64,000 nt of DNA from Arthrobacter sp. ISL-5 (GCF_018613835.1 NZ_JAGGPM010000024.1:62001-126000); one strand, 5' to 3'; shown: positions 25,829 to 35,409, counted from the stretch's first letter. The notes: generated by a model from the sequence alone, not told the origin. Translations and numbers: made by a program.

Positions 25829-28660
25829 ATGCCCGACAACGACGCCGACCTCTACGCTGGACGCACCGCGGAAATCCAACGCCTGCAGGACCTGCTCCAG
25901 TCTGTCCGCTCCGGGGCCCCGGGAGTCGCCATCATCCGCGGTGACCGGGGTCTGGGCAAGACCTCCCTGGTGGAACATTTCCTCCGGTTGGATGCCAGGG
26001 CGGGTAACCGGTCAACAGTCCTCCGGGCGGCTGGAGCCCTCTGGGAGCGCGACAGTGACTTCGGGCTGATTCAGCAACTGCTTCGCGCGCCCCGACGCAC
26101 TGCCGCCGGCAGCGATGCTGCAGTCCCGGCGGCAGCGCAGCCCGGCCTTGAACCGAACGCCGGAGTCCGGGAGCGGCCCGGCGAATACGGAGACGCACTA
26201 ATTGCTGAAATTTCCCACCTCGCAGGTGAGGCCGGTCACGCCCTGATTCTGTGGATCGACGACATCCAGTGGGCGGACCGGCCGTCGCTGCAGGCCCTGT
26301 TGCATGCGCTGCGCCGGGTGCAGCCCACCGCGTTGCTGACCATACTGGCAACGGACCCGACGCTGAGCGAACTGGATGATGCGGCCGCCGGACTTCTTAG
26401 CTATCCCTCGGCTCAGACCATGAGGCTGGCCCCGCTTACTCCGGGCAACGTGCAGCTCATTGCCCGGCAGATTCACGGCACCGGCGGATCCGAACTTTCC
26501 CTGCCGGCCGCCAGGAGCCTCATCGAACACACCGGCGGCCGCCCGGGGCTGGTCCGGCCGCTCCTGGAACAGTTCCCTCCCTCCGCCTGGTCAACCGGAC
26601 AGAAAGTCTTGCCGGTACCAGCGGAACTGGCGGCGTCTGTCAGCATGAAACTGGCCGGACTGCCGCCGGAAGCCCTCCGGCTTGCCGAGGCGGCGGCGGT
26701 GCTTGGCGTCGGCTCCCCGCTCGCCCAGGCAGCCGACCTGGCGGGCATTCCCGATGTCCTGGCTGCCGTCGACGCGGTTCAGGCAGCGGGTCTGCTGACA
26801 CTATCCACCGACGCAGCAGAGACCATGCTTCAGTTCCCGCTGCCCGTGGTGCGGGCCGCGGCCTATCAGAATCTGGCGGCCGGACGCAGAATTGCGCTCC
26901 ATTCCTCAGCCGCCCGCCTGACGGCTCTACCCCACGAGCAGCTGCGACACCGAGCTGCCGCAGCCTTGTTGCCTGACGATTCACTTGCGAGAGAACTGGA
27001 GGAGGCGGCCGCCTCCTTCGCAGAAGCCGGCGCCTGGGGGTCCGCCGCCGAAGCGTACTCCCAGGCTGCCCGGCTCAACCCGGTGCGGGAGCAACGGCAA
27101 TCCCTTCTCGTCAGGGCCGTGGACGCGATGGTGGGCGCCGGACAGCTGCCACGCGCCTCCGCGGCGGTGGAAGGCCTAGCACCGGGCCCGCGGGGCGACG
27201 CGGTCCGCGCGTATCTTGCGATTCTCTTCGGCCGTCCTGCCGAGGCCGATGCACTACTCGAAAAGGCGTGGAAATCCGTGGACCCCGCCACAGATCCCGG
27301 GACTGCAGCTCAAATATGCCAGCGGCAGGTGCTTCACTCCCTGGCCCGGTTTGATGGCCGGGAACTGGTGAGCTGGGCCGTCCGGGCCAGAAGCACTGCG
27401 CCGGCAAACAGCCCGGCGGCGATCGAGGCCCGCGCCATCGAAGGGCTCGGGCTCGGGGCCATGGGCAGGTTCAGCGAAGCGGAAGAGAGCTACCGCGTAG
27501 TCGAGCGGCTGACCGAAAACAGCGCGCAGCAGCAGCGGATCAACATGGGCAAGGGCTGGCTGCACCTTGCCATGGACCGGCCTGAAGAAGCCCGGAGCGA
27601 GCTCGCCAGCGCTGTGCCGACAGAATTCCGCCGTGGCTCCCACCGGATTTCCCTGTGGGCACAGGGCTGGCTGGCGAGGACTGATCTCGCCTTGGGTGCC
27701 TGGGACAGCGCGCTGCGAACCGTCGAGAATGCCGTGACCGTTCAGGAGGAGTCCGGCATTGAGCTCGTACGGCCGCTGCTGCACTGGAGCGGCGCGCAGA
27801 TCCATGCCCTCCGCGGTAACTGGGACTCGGCCGCCCATCACTTGGAACGGGCCGCCGTCGCGTCCGACAGCTACCCGGTAATGCTTCTGCCTTACAGCAT
27901 TGCCCAAGCGCAGGTGGCTGAGGTCAGGGCAGATTACGACGGCGTCGTCCGGGCCCTGCTCCCTGTCGTCCGGATGCGCCGCAGCAGCGGAATCGATGAA
28001 CCGGGCTTCTGGCCATGGCAGGACCACTACGCCAATGCGTTGGTCATGGTGGGACGGGTGGAGGAAGCCGGACAGTTCCTTCGCCCCCTTGAGCTTCTTG
28101 CGGAGGAGCGTCAACACAGGTCAACGCAGGCACGGCTGGCTTACGTTCGCGGCAGGATCCACGCGGCTACCGGTGACCTCGATGCCGCACGCCTCAGCTT
28201 CCGTGACGGTCTGGCAAAAATAGAAACGCTGCCGATGCCCTACGCGCGGGCCCGGATCCTCTTCGCCTACGGCCAGTCCTTTCGACGCGCCGGAAAGCGA
28301 CGGGAAGCGGCCGACGTGCTCATCCAAGCCCGCGACCTCTTTTCCGTGCTTGGCGCCGTGGCCTATGCAGACCGCTGTTCCCGCGAACTGCGCGCCAGCG
28401 GGGTCAGCACGGAGGAGCACTGGAGGGAAGGCACGCCGGCCCTGACAGCTGCAGGCTCACCGAGCCAGCTCGACGAGCTGACCGACCAGGAAAGAGCCGT
28501 TGCCAGGCTGGTCGCTTCCGGCCTAAGCAACAAGGCTGCCGCAGCTGAGCTCTACGTGTCCATCAAGACCGTCCAGTACCACCTGACCCGCATCTACCGA
28601 AAGGTCCACGTCAGTTCGCGTTCCGAACTGGCCGCTCTGTACCTCGAAGCACGGTCCTGA
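25829..28660 (+). CDS. LuxR-family (LAL-type) ATP-binding regulator, probably of ben
   Basis: About 943 residues. The Walker A motif GDRGLGKTS spans residues 38-46, the Walker B motif LWIDDIQWAD is near 145, a long helical TPR-like middle follows, and a LuxR helix-turn-helix (LTDQERAVARLVASGLSNKAAA, shown partly) occupies about residues 880-940. Such STAND regulators bind ATP plus inducer and oligomerise to activate promoters. Its place 18 bp after benK resembles BenR of corynebacteria, so benzoate activation of ben is likely. TTG 25820 is an alternative start, but ATG 25829 is preferred. Confidence 0.85.
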   Translation: MPDNDADLYAGRTAEIQRLQDLLQSVRSGAPGVAIIRGDRGLGKTSLVEHFLRLDARAGNRSTVLRAAGALWERDSDFGLIQQLLRAPRRTAAGSDAAVPAAAQPGLEPNAGVRERPGEYGDALIAEISHLAGEAGHALILWIDDIQWADRPSLQALLHALRRVQPTALLTILATDPTLSELDDAAAGLLSYPSAQTMRLAPLTPGNVQLIARQIHGTGGSELSLPAARSLIEHTGGRPGLVRPLLEQFPPSAWSTGQKVLPVPAELAASVSMKLAGLPPEALRLAEAAAVLGVGSPLAQAADLAGIPDVLAAVDAVQAAGLLTLSTDAAETMLQFPLPVVRAAAYQNLAAGRRIALHSSAARLTALPHEQLRHRAAAALLPDDSLARELEEAAASFAEAGAWGSAAEAYSQAARLNPVREQRQSLLVRAVDAMVGAGQLPRASAAVEGLAPGPRGDAVRAYLAILFGRPAEADALLEKAWKSVDPATDPGTAAQICQRQVLHSLARFDGRELVSWAVRARSTAPANSPAAIEARAIEGLGLGAMGRFSEAEESYRVVERLTENSAQQQRINMGKGWLHLAMDRPEEARSELASAVPTEFRRGSHRISLWAQGWLARTDLALGAWDSALRTVENAVTVQEESGIELVRPLLHWSGAQIHALRGNWDSAAHHLERAAVASDSYPVMLLPYSIAQAQVAEVRADYDGVVRALLPVVRMRRSSGIDEPGFWPWQDHYANALVMVGRVEEAGQFLRPLELLAEERQHRSTQARLAYVRGRIHAATGDLDAARLSFRDGLAKIETLPMPYARARILFAYGQSFRRAGKRREAADVLIQARDLFSVLGAVAYADRCSRELRASGVSTEEHWREGTPALTAAGSPSQLDELTDQERAVARLVASGLSNKAAAAELYVSIKTVQYHLTRIYRKVHVSSRSELAALYLEARS

Positions 28661-28720
28661 ACCACGCCGGGCGGGACGTATACGGTCTGGGGGCCGCGAG
28701 ATTCGCCAACTTTTGCAGGG

Positions 28721-28987
28721 CTAAGCGCGCAGATGCGGCGTTTCCTTGGTAACTTTCTCGATATCGGCCGCGGTGACCTCGATCAGCTGATGCGCTAGGT
28801 CCGCCAGGGCGCGTGCGGTGGCCAGCTCGTCCCCGATCTCGGGGACATCGGAATCTGCCGGATTCAGCCTGGCCCACCCGACACCTTCCAGTTCATCCCG
28901 GTTCTCGGGCCGCAATCGCGCCGTGGCCCGCGTTTGGTTTTCATGTTCGTCGATAACGATGTTCACCGACCAGCTTTTCTCTTGCAT
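28721..28987 (-). CDS. DUF1876 (Rv1738-like) small protein
   Basis: 88 residues. The pattern [20 protein letters not shown], then [29 protein letters not shown], is the DUF1876 fold, a dsRNA-binding-like shape known from the mycobacterial dormancy protein Rv1738, which may bind ribosomes. It has no operon partner; the GAGGCGATCACC upstream of ATG 28987 serves as RBS. Stress or stationary-phase expression is inferred from family only. Confidence 0.8.
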   Translation of the reverse strand: MQEKSWSVNIVIDEHENQTRATARLRPENRDELEGVGWARLNPADSDVPEIGDELATARALADLAHQLIEVTAADIEKVTKETPHLRA

Positions 28988-29152
28988 GGTGATCGCCTCC
29001 TCAGGCGAATTCCACCATGCCAAGCTCGAGGCAAGCCGTCAAGAGTCCGCAAACTCACCCGCGGAAGCTCCGCCCAGAAACCTGAATTGCCCCGTTTAAT
29101 GAGGCAATTCCCGTGGGATCGCAGACCTTATCCAGGCCGAAAACCTCCGGCC

Positions 29153-29740
29153 CTATGAAAGGGCCTCCTGGATGATTCGGCGGGCGGCAGCCTGTGCCAG
29201 TCGCGGGTTGGCGGGATCCAAGGTGGGCATGCCGAGCGCCAGCGCCCCTTCCAGGAGAAGGGCCAGCGTTCTGGCGAGCCCGTCCGGATCGGCGGCGCCG
29301 GCCTGGCGGGACATCTGACGGATCCACTCCAGGACGCCGGCTCGGTGCTCGGCGACCCTCAGTTGCACGACGCTGCCGGCGCTGGCCTCGGCAGAAGCCT
29401 TCAAGAACGCGGCGCCCCGGTATTCCTCGGGGTGCCCGTCCCAGAGCAGCGCATCAAACATGGCTGAGAGCCGGTCTGCCGAGGGGGTGGGATCCGGTCC
29501 CCCGGCATCCCTCAACGCCAAAGCCCACAGCCTGTCCATCTCGTCGAGGTAGGCCAGGACAAGATGCTCCTTCGTGGGAAAGTACCTATAGAAGGTCGAT
29601 TTGGCGACGTCGGCCTCCTCGATGATCCTGTTGACTCCCACGCCGTTCAGGCCGTCGAAGTAAAACAGGTCCGAAGCGGTCTGTAGGATGCGGTCCCGTA
29701 TGCCGCTGTTCCGGGCGTCACTCACGTTGCTCACTTTCAC
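29153..29740 (-). CDS. TetR/AcrR family transcriptional regulator
   Basis: 195 residues. The N-terminal HTH has RILQTASDLFYFDGLNGVGVNRI and VAKSTFYRYFPTKEHL at residues 15-60; the C-terminal ligand domain is helical. The family normally represses a neighbouring gene. The divergent gene is the ArfB-like factor, an unlikely target, and an operator-like palindrome at 29828-29843 lies between. The true target may be missing or elsewhere. Confidence 0.88.
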   Translation of the reverse strand: MKVSNVSDARNSGIRDRILQTASDLFYFDGLNGVGVNRIIEEADVAKSTFYRYFPTKEHLVLAYLDEMDRLWALALRDAGGPDPTPSADRLSAMFDALLWDGHPEEYRGAAFLKASAEASAGSVVQLRVAEHRAGVLEWIRQMSRQAGAADPDGLARTLALLLEGALALGMPTLDPANPRLAQAAARRIIQEALS

Positions 29741-29827
29741 CTCTGCCGGGTGGTGCTCGCGTCCGCCCGCTGCGTCCGTTGCGTTCTGATGGAATGCGAA
29801 GCATTGCGTTCGCGGTCACCGCATGAA

Positions 29828-29843
29828 ACTAAGCCTGCTTAGT
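29828..29843. promoter_or_regulatory. TetR-type palindromic operator
   Basis: ACTAAGC-CT-GCTTAGT: perfect 7-bp arms with a 2-bp spacer, 88 bp upstream of the TetR gene. Near-contiguous symmetry is typical of TetR-family sites. Between it and the ArfB-like gene (29844-29941) I see no convincing gene. Confidence 0.6.
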
Positions 29844-29941
29844 GGCCATACAGTCCACCGTACGCTTCATCGCGGCCGGTTATCCCTTTCACGGCGAGCC
29901 TGCGGTCTTCGATCGCGCCCATGTCGTGCAACGCTGGTTGC

Positions 29942-30364
29942 ATGGATCTGGAAGTTTCGCCCGCGCTCACGATTCCCGCGTCGGAACTCAGCTGGCGGTT
30001 CTCGCGTTCGTCCGGGCCAGGCGGTCAACACGTCAACACCTCGGACAGCCGCGTCGAGCTTTCATGGAATGTCGGTAACTCGGCTGCGCTTTCGGACGGC
30101 CAACGGCTGATGCTGGTCACGCGTCTGGCACCACGTCTCATTGCCGGGGTGATCACGGTGACCGCCTCCGAGCGGCGCTCTCAGCTGCGCAATCGCGAGA
30201 TCGCCCTGGCCAAGCTCTCTGACCTCGTGGCAGGGGCTCTTGCTCCGGAAGCTGCCCAACGCCGGGCGACCAAACCCACCCGGGGCTCGAACCGCCGGCG
30301 CCTCGCCGCAAAGGAGCAGCGGGCGGCGACGAAACGGCAACGAAAACGACCGTCCGCCGAGTAG
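29942..30364 (+). CDS. arfB: ArfB/YaeJ-like peptidyl-tRNA hydrolase (ribosome rescue factor)
   Basis: 140 residues with the release-factor GGQ motif in SSGPGGQHVNTSDSR (residues 23-37) and a basic C-terminal tail rich in Lys/Arg (RRLAAKEQRAATKRQRKR), which in ArfB enters the empty mRNA channel. It would hydrolyse peptidyl-tRNA on stalled ribosomes. The start at ATG 29942 gives the standard length. It is a single gene with no operon. Confidence 0.88.
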   Translation: MDLEVSPALTIPASELSWRFSRSSGPGGQHVNTSDSRVELSWNVGNSAALSDGQRLMLVTRLAPRLIAGVITVTASERRSQLRNREIALAKLSDLVAGALAPEAAQRRATKPTRGSNRRRLAAKEQRAATKRQRKRPSAE

Positions 30365-30385
30365 CACCGGCTAGCTATCGGGCAC

Positions 30386-31156
30386 CTAGTCCTTACCGAG
30401 GGCAACCTGGTTCAGGAAGTCGCCGTCCCTCATGACGTTCTCCGGAAGGTCCCCCTCCACGAACTCCAGCATCATGTCCGTGGGCGCGCCGTTCCCCCGG
30501 AGGATGTCCGCCACTAAATGCCACAGCTGCTTGCGGCCCGTGAGGGGCAGCCGCTCGCGCTGAGGCCACCACGAAAAGCAGTGGACGCCGACGACGTGAT
30601 CCAGGACTTGGAGCAGCGACGCGATGGCCTGCTCATCGGTTAGACCGACGGCGGGCTGCCAATAGGTTCCTACATTGGGCCGGTCCACCCTTGCCAACAA
30701 TTCCAGCGTGGTCTCCGCCGTGTCAGTCAGCGTTCCGCCGTGGTACTCGAAAGCGATCTCTAAGCGGTCCCTGGCGGCAATTTCGGAAATCCGCTGCGCA
30801 TCGGCCACGACGTCGTCCCACGCCTTCGCGTCCGCGTCAGTTGATGGCGTCTCGCCCGCCCAGACCCTGATCCGCGGGGCGTTCAGCGTCAGGGCCAGAG
30901 CTGTGACAGCGCCGAAGTCACCTAAGCCCCCCAGGCGATAGTAGGAACCGAGGGACAGGACTTTGAGGCCGGCCTCCCTGGTCGCATTCCCGGCCTCAAG
31001 CGCGGTCGCGGCATCACGAACGTGCACGTCGGCGCCCCATTCGATGCCGGCGAGGCCAGCGGAGGACACGATGTCCACGACCTCCCCGATGCTGTTGCTC
31101 CGCAACGTCACCGAGCAAATGCCTGGCGTCAGGACTGCCGCGCTCCGGCGGCTCAC
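30386..31156 (-). CDS. Sugar phosphate isomerase/epimerase family TIM-barrel protein
   Basis: 256 residues of the xylose-isomerase-like TIM-barrel family (AP_endonuc_2). The pattern includes GICSVTLRS, GIEWGADVHV, an acidic IAFEYHGGT strand and a terminal MMLEFVEGD. Members isomerise or epimerise sugars or inositols using a divalent metal held by Glu/Asp/His. It is last in a leftward operon, coupled to the hydroxyacid dehydrogenase (4-bp overlap), and so acts on the same imported carbohydrate derivative. Substrate unknown. Confidence 0.8.
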   Translation of the reverse strand: MSRRSAAVLTPGICSVTLRSNSIGEVVDIVSSAGLAGIEWGADVHVRDAATALEAGNATREAGLKVLSLGSYYRLGGLGDFGAVTALALTLNAPRIRVWAGETPSTDADAKAWDDVVADAQRISEIAARDRLEIAFEYHGGTLTDTAETTLELLARVDRPNVGTYWQPAVGLTDEQAIASLLQVLDHVVGVHCFSWWPQRERLPLTGRKQLWHLVADILRGNGAPTDMMLEFVEGDLPENVMRDGDFLNQVALGKD

Positions 31157-32193
31157 GCCATCGCCGCCAGGGTCTCCCGACTGATGGCATGATTCGCCTC
31201 AGCGCCCTGCGCCAGTCGTTCCACTTCGGCCACCGCCAAGGAACCCATGCGGGCAAGCTCGTTGCCTAGCGAGCCTGCGATATGCGGCGTCAGCACCACA
31301 TTGGGTAACTTGTACAGCTCGTCCCCGTCGGGCAGCGGTTCCGGTGCCGTAACATCCAGGACCGCGCTGATCCTTCCGCGGCGAAGCTCGGCACGCAGGG
31401 CCGCGTGATCCACCAGGACGCCCCGGGCAGTGTTGATGAACGTGCTCCCGTCCTGCATCTGCGCCAGTTCCGCCGCGCCGATCATCCCCAGCGTGGAAGG
31501 CAGCACAGGTGCGTGCAGCGAGACCACTTTGCTGCGGCGCATCAGCTGGTCCAGCGGCACCAGCTCGGCACCGAGGCTGGCGGCTGCGGCCGGTGTCAGG
31601 GTTGGATCGGCGAGCAGGATACGCAGCGGGTAGGGCTTCAGCAGCTCGATCAGCAACCGCCCGGTCCGGGAGGCACCGATGATACCCACCGTGTTTCCGT
31701 TGTTGCCCAGATCCTGGCGCAGCACCTCCTTACGGTAGCGGGACTGTTCGAGCCGTTGCCGGGCCTGCGAGGCGAACGCGTCCTTGCCGGCGAGCAGGAT
31801 GAAAGCCAGCGCGTACTCTGCTACAGGGACAGCGTTGGCCTGCGCCGCCGTCGTAACCAGGACCCCACGGTCCCATACGACCGGGGACACATGGTTTTTG
31901 ACCGTTCCGGCAGCGTGCGCCACCAGACGCAGCCCGGGCGACAGGTCTAGAACGGAACCGTCGATTCGAGGGCTGCCCCATCCCGTGATCAGCGCCGTGG
32001 CGTGGGCAAGCACTTCCCGAGCCCGGACCGACTCGAAGTCGGTCAGCACTTCAGTGCTCAACACATCGGCCACGGCTCTGAGACGGTCGAAGGACTCCGC
32101 ATTGATCAGGCTGTCCCGGAGCTCATTGGAGGCCATGGCGAAGGCGACCCGGGGCCGGTGCGGGCTGCCGCCGTCGGCCATTGCGCGGTTCAT
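31153..32193 (-). CDS. D-2-hydroxyacid dehydrogenase, NAD-binding
   Basis: 346 residues. NAD-binding segment NTVGIIGASRTGRLLIELL near residue 170, ARGVLVDHAAL with catalytic-region Arg, and an LTPHIAG His-containing motif near residue 310. It probably reduces a keto acid or oxidises a hydroxy acid. The atypical glycine motif (GASRTG) is shared with sugar-acid dehydrogenases of this family. It is coupled by overlap to the permease upstream and the isomerase downstream. Confidence 0.82.
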   Translation of the reverse strand: MNRAMADGGSPHRPRVAFAMASNELRDSLINAESFDRLRAVADVLSTEVLTDFESVRAREVLAHATALITGWGSPRIDGSVLDLSPGLRLVAHAAGTVKNHVSPVVWDRGVLVTTAAQANAVPVAEYALAFILLAGKDAFASQARQRLEQSRYRKEVLRQDLGNNGNTVGIIGASRTGRLLIELLKPYPLRILLADPTLTPAAAASLGAELVPLDQLMRRSKVVSLHAPVLPSTLGMIGAAELAQMQDGSTFINTARGVLVDHAALRAELRRGRISAVLDVTAPEPLPDGDELYKLPNVVLTPHIAGSLGNELARMGSLAVAEVERLAQGAEANHAISRETLAAMA

Positions 32194-33062
32194 CCTTTCA
32201 GCCCTGCACTGGCCATGCCTTCAACGAAGCGCTTCTGCGCAAAGATGAACAGGACGATCATCGGCAGCGCTGCCAGCGCGGTGCCCGCCATCAAATATGG
32301 CCATTGAATGTCGGACTGGTCCTGCGAGAAGATCGCGAGTCCGAGCTGGAGCGGCCTAATCTCGTCGGTGCTGGTGATCATGAGTGGCCAGAGGAACGCA
32401 TTCCAGGCGCCTTCCACCTGGAAGACGAAGATGGTGACCAAGGCGGGTTTGACGAGCGGAGTCATCACCTTGAGGAAGATGCCGAATTCCCCCACCCCGT
32501 CCATGCGGGCGGCATCCGCCAGTTCTGACGGGAGGGAGACGTAGAACTGCCGCGCCAGGAACGTGTACATCGGACCGGCCGCCAGCGGGATGATCAGCCC
32601 CCACCAGGAATTCAGCCAGCCGGTGCCGCCCATGCCGAGGATGTCGTTACCTCCGAACAGCGGCACGCTCTTCACGACGAGGAACAGCGGAACCAGGATG
32701 ATCTGAAACGGGACCATCAGCAGCACGATGAAGTAGGTGAGCAGCGATTTGGCTCCCCGGAGCGGGAGCTTGGCCAGGGCGTAGCCGGCCATCGTGCAGA
32801 CGGCGAGCGTCACTGCGGTCTCGCCGATCGCGATGATGAGGCTGTTGCGGAAATAGTTCAGGAAGGGCGCAGTCTTCATCGCCTCCACGAAGTTTTCCCA
32901 GTGGTATTCCTTCGGCAGCCAGGTAAAGGCACCCACTTCGTTTGGTGACTTGAGCGCCGTGAGCACCATCCAGATGAACGGCGAGAGCATCAGCAGCGAG
33001 CCTACAGTCAGCACAACATAAAGAACCATCCGGCCAGGCCTGATTTTCACTTTACTATTCAC
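32190..33062 (-). CDS. Carbohydrate ABC transporter permease (MalG-like)
   Basis: 290 residues, six predicted transmembrane segments. The EAA coupling motif is visible around ADAARMDGVGEFGIFLKVMTP. The GTG at 33062 is chosen: it overlaps the preceding permease stop by 8 bp and has GGAG 9 nt upstream; the longer frame would intrude on that gene. It pairs with the MalF-like permease to form the membrane channel. Confidence 0.88.
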   Translation of the reverse strand: MNSKVKIRPGRMVLYVVLTVGSLLMLSPFIWMVLTALKSPNEVGAFTWLPKEYHWENFVEAMKTAPFLNYFRNSLIIAIGETAVTLAVCTMAGYALAKLPLRGAKSLLTYFIVLLMVPFQIILVPLFLVVKSVPLFGGNDILGMGGTGWLNSWWGLIIPLAAGPMYTFLARQFYVSLPSELADAARMDGVGEFGIFLKVMTPLVKPALVTIFVFQVEGAWNAFLWPLMITSTDEIRPLQLGLAIFSQDQSDIQWPYLMAGTALAALPMIVLFIFAQKRFVEGMASAGLKG

Positions 33063-34029
33063 TCTTATCAGCTCCCTGGAGCTTCCGGCCCACAATGATG
33101 AAGGCGCTGATCAGGAGGATCATGATCACCGTCTCGGCGGAGGCATACCCCAGCCGCATCCCTTGGAAGGCGTCGTTGTAGATATCGAGCACCAGCACAT
33201 TGGTTGAGATTCCGGGGCCGCCCTTGGTCATGACATAGACAAGGTCATACACCTGGAACGTGCCTACGATGGAGGTGATCAGGACGAAGAACTGTGCCGG
33301 TGCCAGTGCTGGCCACTTCACATGCTTGAAGACCTGCCACCTGTTGGCGCCGTCCAGGTCCGCAGCTTCAACCAGCTCCCTGGAAACCCCCTGCAGGGCG
33401 GCCAAGTAAATGACCATCTTGGCGCCAAGCCCTTGCCAGATACCCACCAGCATGAGGGACGGCAGGGCGGCATCGGGGCTGCTCAGGAAAGGCTGCGGGC
33501 CAAAGCCGAAGAAGCTCAGGGCGCCGTTGGCCAGGCCCGCACCCGGGTTGTAGATCCACAGCCATACCGTCGCCACAGCCACGGTGGCGGTCACGGTGGG
33601 GATGTAGAAAGCCGTGCGGAAGAAGGCCATGCCGCGTAGCTTCTGGTTGAGACCGAGCGCAATCAGCAGGGCCAGGCCCATGGAAATCGGCACAACCACG
33701 AGCGCATACACCACGGTGTTGACGAACGCGGTTTTGAAGTTCTGATCACCCATCAGTTCGACGAAGTTATCGAAGCCGACCCAGGTCCAGTCACCGCTGA
33801 AGTTGTAGTCGGTCATGCTGAGGAACAGCGCAGCGATGGTGGGCACGGAGATGAAGATCGTGGAGTGCAGCAGCGCCGGCGTCAGCAGCAGCCAGCCTGC
33901 CCGCACCTGCTTGTGGGTGACGGAGCGCCGTTTGACGAGACGGGTGCCCTTCGTAGCGGCCCCGTCCTTCGAGTGGCCGGTGGCCGTCCCGGTCCGGGAC
34001 GGCGCCGCTTTGGTAGCCAGGTTGCTCAT
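33055..34029 (-). CDS. Carbohydrate ABC transporter permease (MalF-like)
   Basis: 324 residues. A cytoplasmic N-terminus of about 45 residues precedes six membrane segments; the EAA loop is seen as EAADLDGANRWQVFKHVKWP. Partner of the downstream permease. There is no ATP-binding subunit in the operon, so energy probably comes from a shared MsiK/UgpC-type ATPase encoded elsewhere, as is usual for actinobacterial sugar importers. Confidence 0.9.
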   Translation of the reverse strand: MSNLATKAAPSRTGTATGHSKDGAATKGTRLVKRRSVTHKQVRAGWLLLTPALLHSTIFISVPTIAALFLSMTDYNFSGDWTWVGFDNFVELMGDQNFKTAFVNTVVYALVVVPISMGLALLIALGLNQKLRGMAFFRTAFYIPTVTATVAVATVWLWIYNPGAGLANGALSFFGFGPQPFLSSPDAALPSLMLVGIWQGLGAKMVIYLAALQGVSRELVEAADLDGANRWQVFKHVKWPALAPAQFFVLITSIVGTFQVYDLVYVMTKGGPGISTNVLVLDIYNDAFQGMRLGYASAETVIMILLISAFIIVGRKLQGADKSE

Positions 34030-35300
34030 TTTGAAAGCGCCGCCAGAGACGAGAGCACTTCCTCAGCAGTTCGCTTACCCAGCAGAACCTCGTCAAGGCC
34101 AGAGTTGAAGGACTTCCGGACTTCCAGCCAATTCGTGGCTCCGCCTTCGTAGGCGGCGTGCGAGAGGTTGGCCGCAACAAACTTGCTCAGCGGGTTGGAC
34201 TGGGCCTGCCCCGTTTCCGCCGTGGTCTTGGTGGCCGGGATCTTCGAGTTGAGCTTGGCCTGGGCATTATTGGCCTCGGGCTTCGTCAGGGACTCGATGA
34301 AGGTCCAGGCTGCCTGGGAATTCTTGGTCTTAGCGCCGATCGAGGCGATGTCGCCGCCAACGAACTCGGCCTTGGCGCCGTTGTCCAGCAGGAAGAAGCT
34401 CAGGTCATCACAGTTGGCCTGGCCGATGCCCTTCTCGCTGCAGTCCACGGCGCCGCCCACCATGCCCATCGGCGCCTCGTTCGTGTAGACGAGTGGCTTC
34501 TTGGCCGAGTTCTGCTGGCCAAAGGACTGGACGTTGTTGACCATGCTCTTCATCCATTCGAGCGTCTCAACGCCCTCTTCGTTGTTGAAGTTCGGCTTGC
34601 CGTCCTTGAACAGTGGAGTGCCGGTGGAGGCAAGGAAGGTGGTGAACACCTGGCGGTAGGCGCCGGAGGCCGCCCAGAAGTCGAAGCCCGGGCGGGTGAT
34701 GGTGCCGGCGGCATCGCGCTTGGTCAGCTTCTCAGCCGCGGCCTTGAGCTGGGCCATGGTTGTGGGCGGTTTTTCCGGATCCAGGCCGGCTTCGATGAAG
34801 GCGCTCTTGCGGAAGGCGACGGCGCGGGCGTCGGCGATCAGCGGGTAGCCGTAAACCTTGTTATCGTGCGTGACGGCCGGGAGCATCGCTTCCACGGTGT
34901 TGGTGCTGACGTCCTCCCTCGTGACTCCCACTTCGGCGAGGTCCTTGAAGACTTTCTTGGCGGCGAAAGGTTGGATCCAGCCGATGCCGGTAACCAGCAC
35001 GTCGTAGCCCGAGCCACTGGCGATGGACGTGGAAATCTTCTCGTTCATGTTGTCGTAGGTGACGAAGTCCGGTTCGATCGTCATTTTCGGGTAGGTCTTG
35101 TTGAAGTCGTCAACGACCTTCTGGAATTCCGCCTTGCCCTCGTTGGAGAGCGGATAGGTTGGAATCATCACGCGCAGCGAGCCGGTTGCGGTGGCCGGGT
35201 CACCTCCGGATGAGTCTGCCGCGCTGCTTGATCCGCAGGCTCCCAAGGTGAGCGCGAGGCCGGCGGACATCGCCAGAACCGTTAAGGCGTTCTTCTTCAT
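34026..35300 (-). CDS. Extracellular solute-binding lipoprotein of the sugar ABC importer
   Basis: 424 residues. Lipoprotein signal: MKKN, hydrophobic LALTLGACGSS with lipobox Cys near residue 22. The rest is a family 1 solute-binding fold (YPLSNEGKAEFQKVVDDF; SGYDVLVTGIGW; KPEANNAQAKLNSKIP). ATG 35300 follows AAAGGAG. It binds an oligosaccharide or sugar acid outside the membrane; first gene of the import operon. Confidence 0.9.
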   Translation of the reverse strand: MKKNALTVLAMSAGLALTLGACGSSSAADSSGGDPATATGSLRVMIPTYPLSNEGKAEFQKVVDDFNKTYPKMTIEPDFVTYDNMNEKISTSIASGSGYDVLVTGIGWIQPFAAKKVFKDLAEVGVTREDVSTNTVEAMLPAVTHDNKVYGYPLIADARAVAFRKSAFIEAGLDPEKPPTTMAQLKAAAEKLTKRDAAGTITRPGFDFWAASGAYRQVFTTFLASTGTPLFKDGKPNFNNEEGVETLEWMKSMVNNVQSFGQQNSAKKPLVYTNEAPMGMVGGAVDCSEKGIGQANCDDLSFFLLDNGAKAEFVGGDIASIGAKTKNSQAAWTFIESLTKPEANNAQAKLNSKIPATKTTAETGQAQSNPLSKFVAANLSHAAYEGGATNWLEVRKSFNSGLDEVLLGKRTAEEVLSSLAALSK

Positions 35301-35392
35301 GAGTCGTCTCCTTTGACTGTGATGCGCCGCACTTGGCAAGCGCCTTCCATGAACCTAGGCGCAAAGCAAAGCACTTTCAACCGTTCTGTGAT

Positions 35393-35400
35393 TGGTCGAA
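35393..35400. promoter_or_regulatory. Candidate operator half-site upstream of the ABC operon
   Basis: TGGTCGAA, the complement of TTCGACCA, lies 93 bp upstream of the solute-binding protein start. It resembles TTCGATCA at 36544-36551 in front of the regulator. The pair could be sites of the DeoR/LacI hybrid regulator. Confidence 0.3.
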
Positions 35401-35409
35401 CATTATCGG

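Noticed and set aside
29842..30078. Frame starting AIQSTVRFIAAGYPFHG downstream of the TetR operator, as a possible truncated target gene
   Set aside because: It overlaps the operator at its GTG start, has no RBS, and is overlapped by the GGQ factor in another frame; too little to call.
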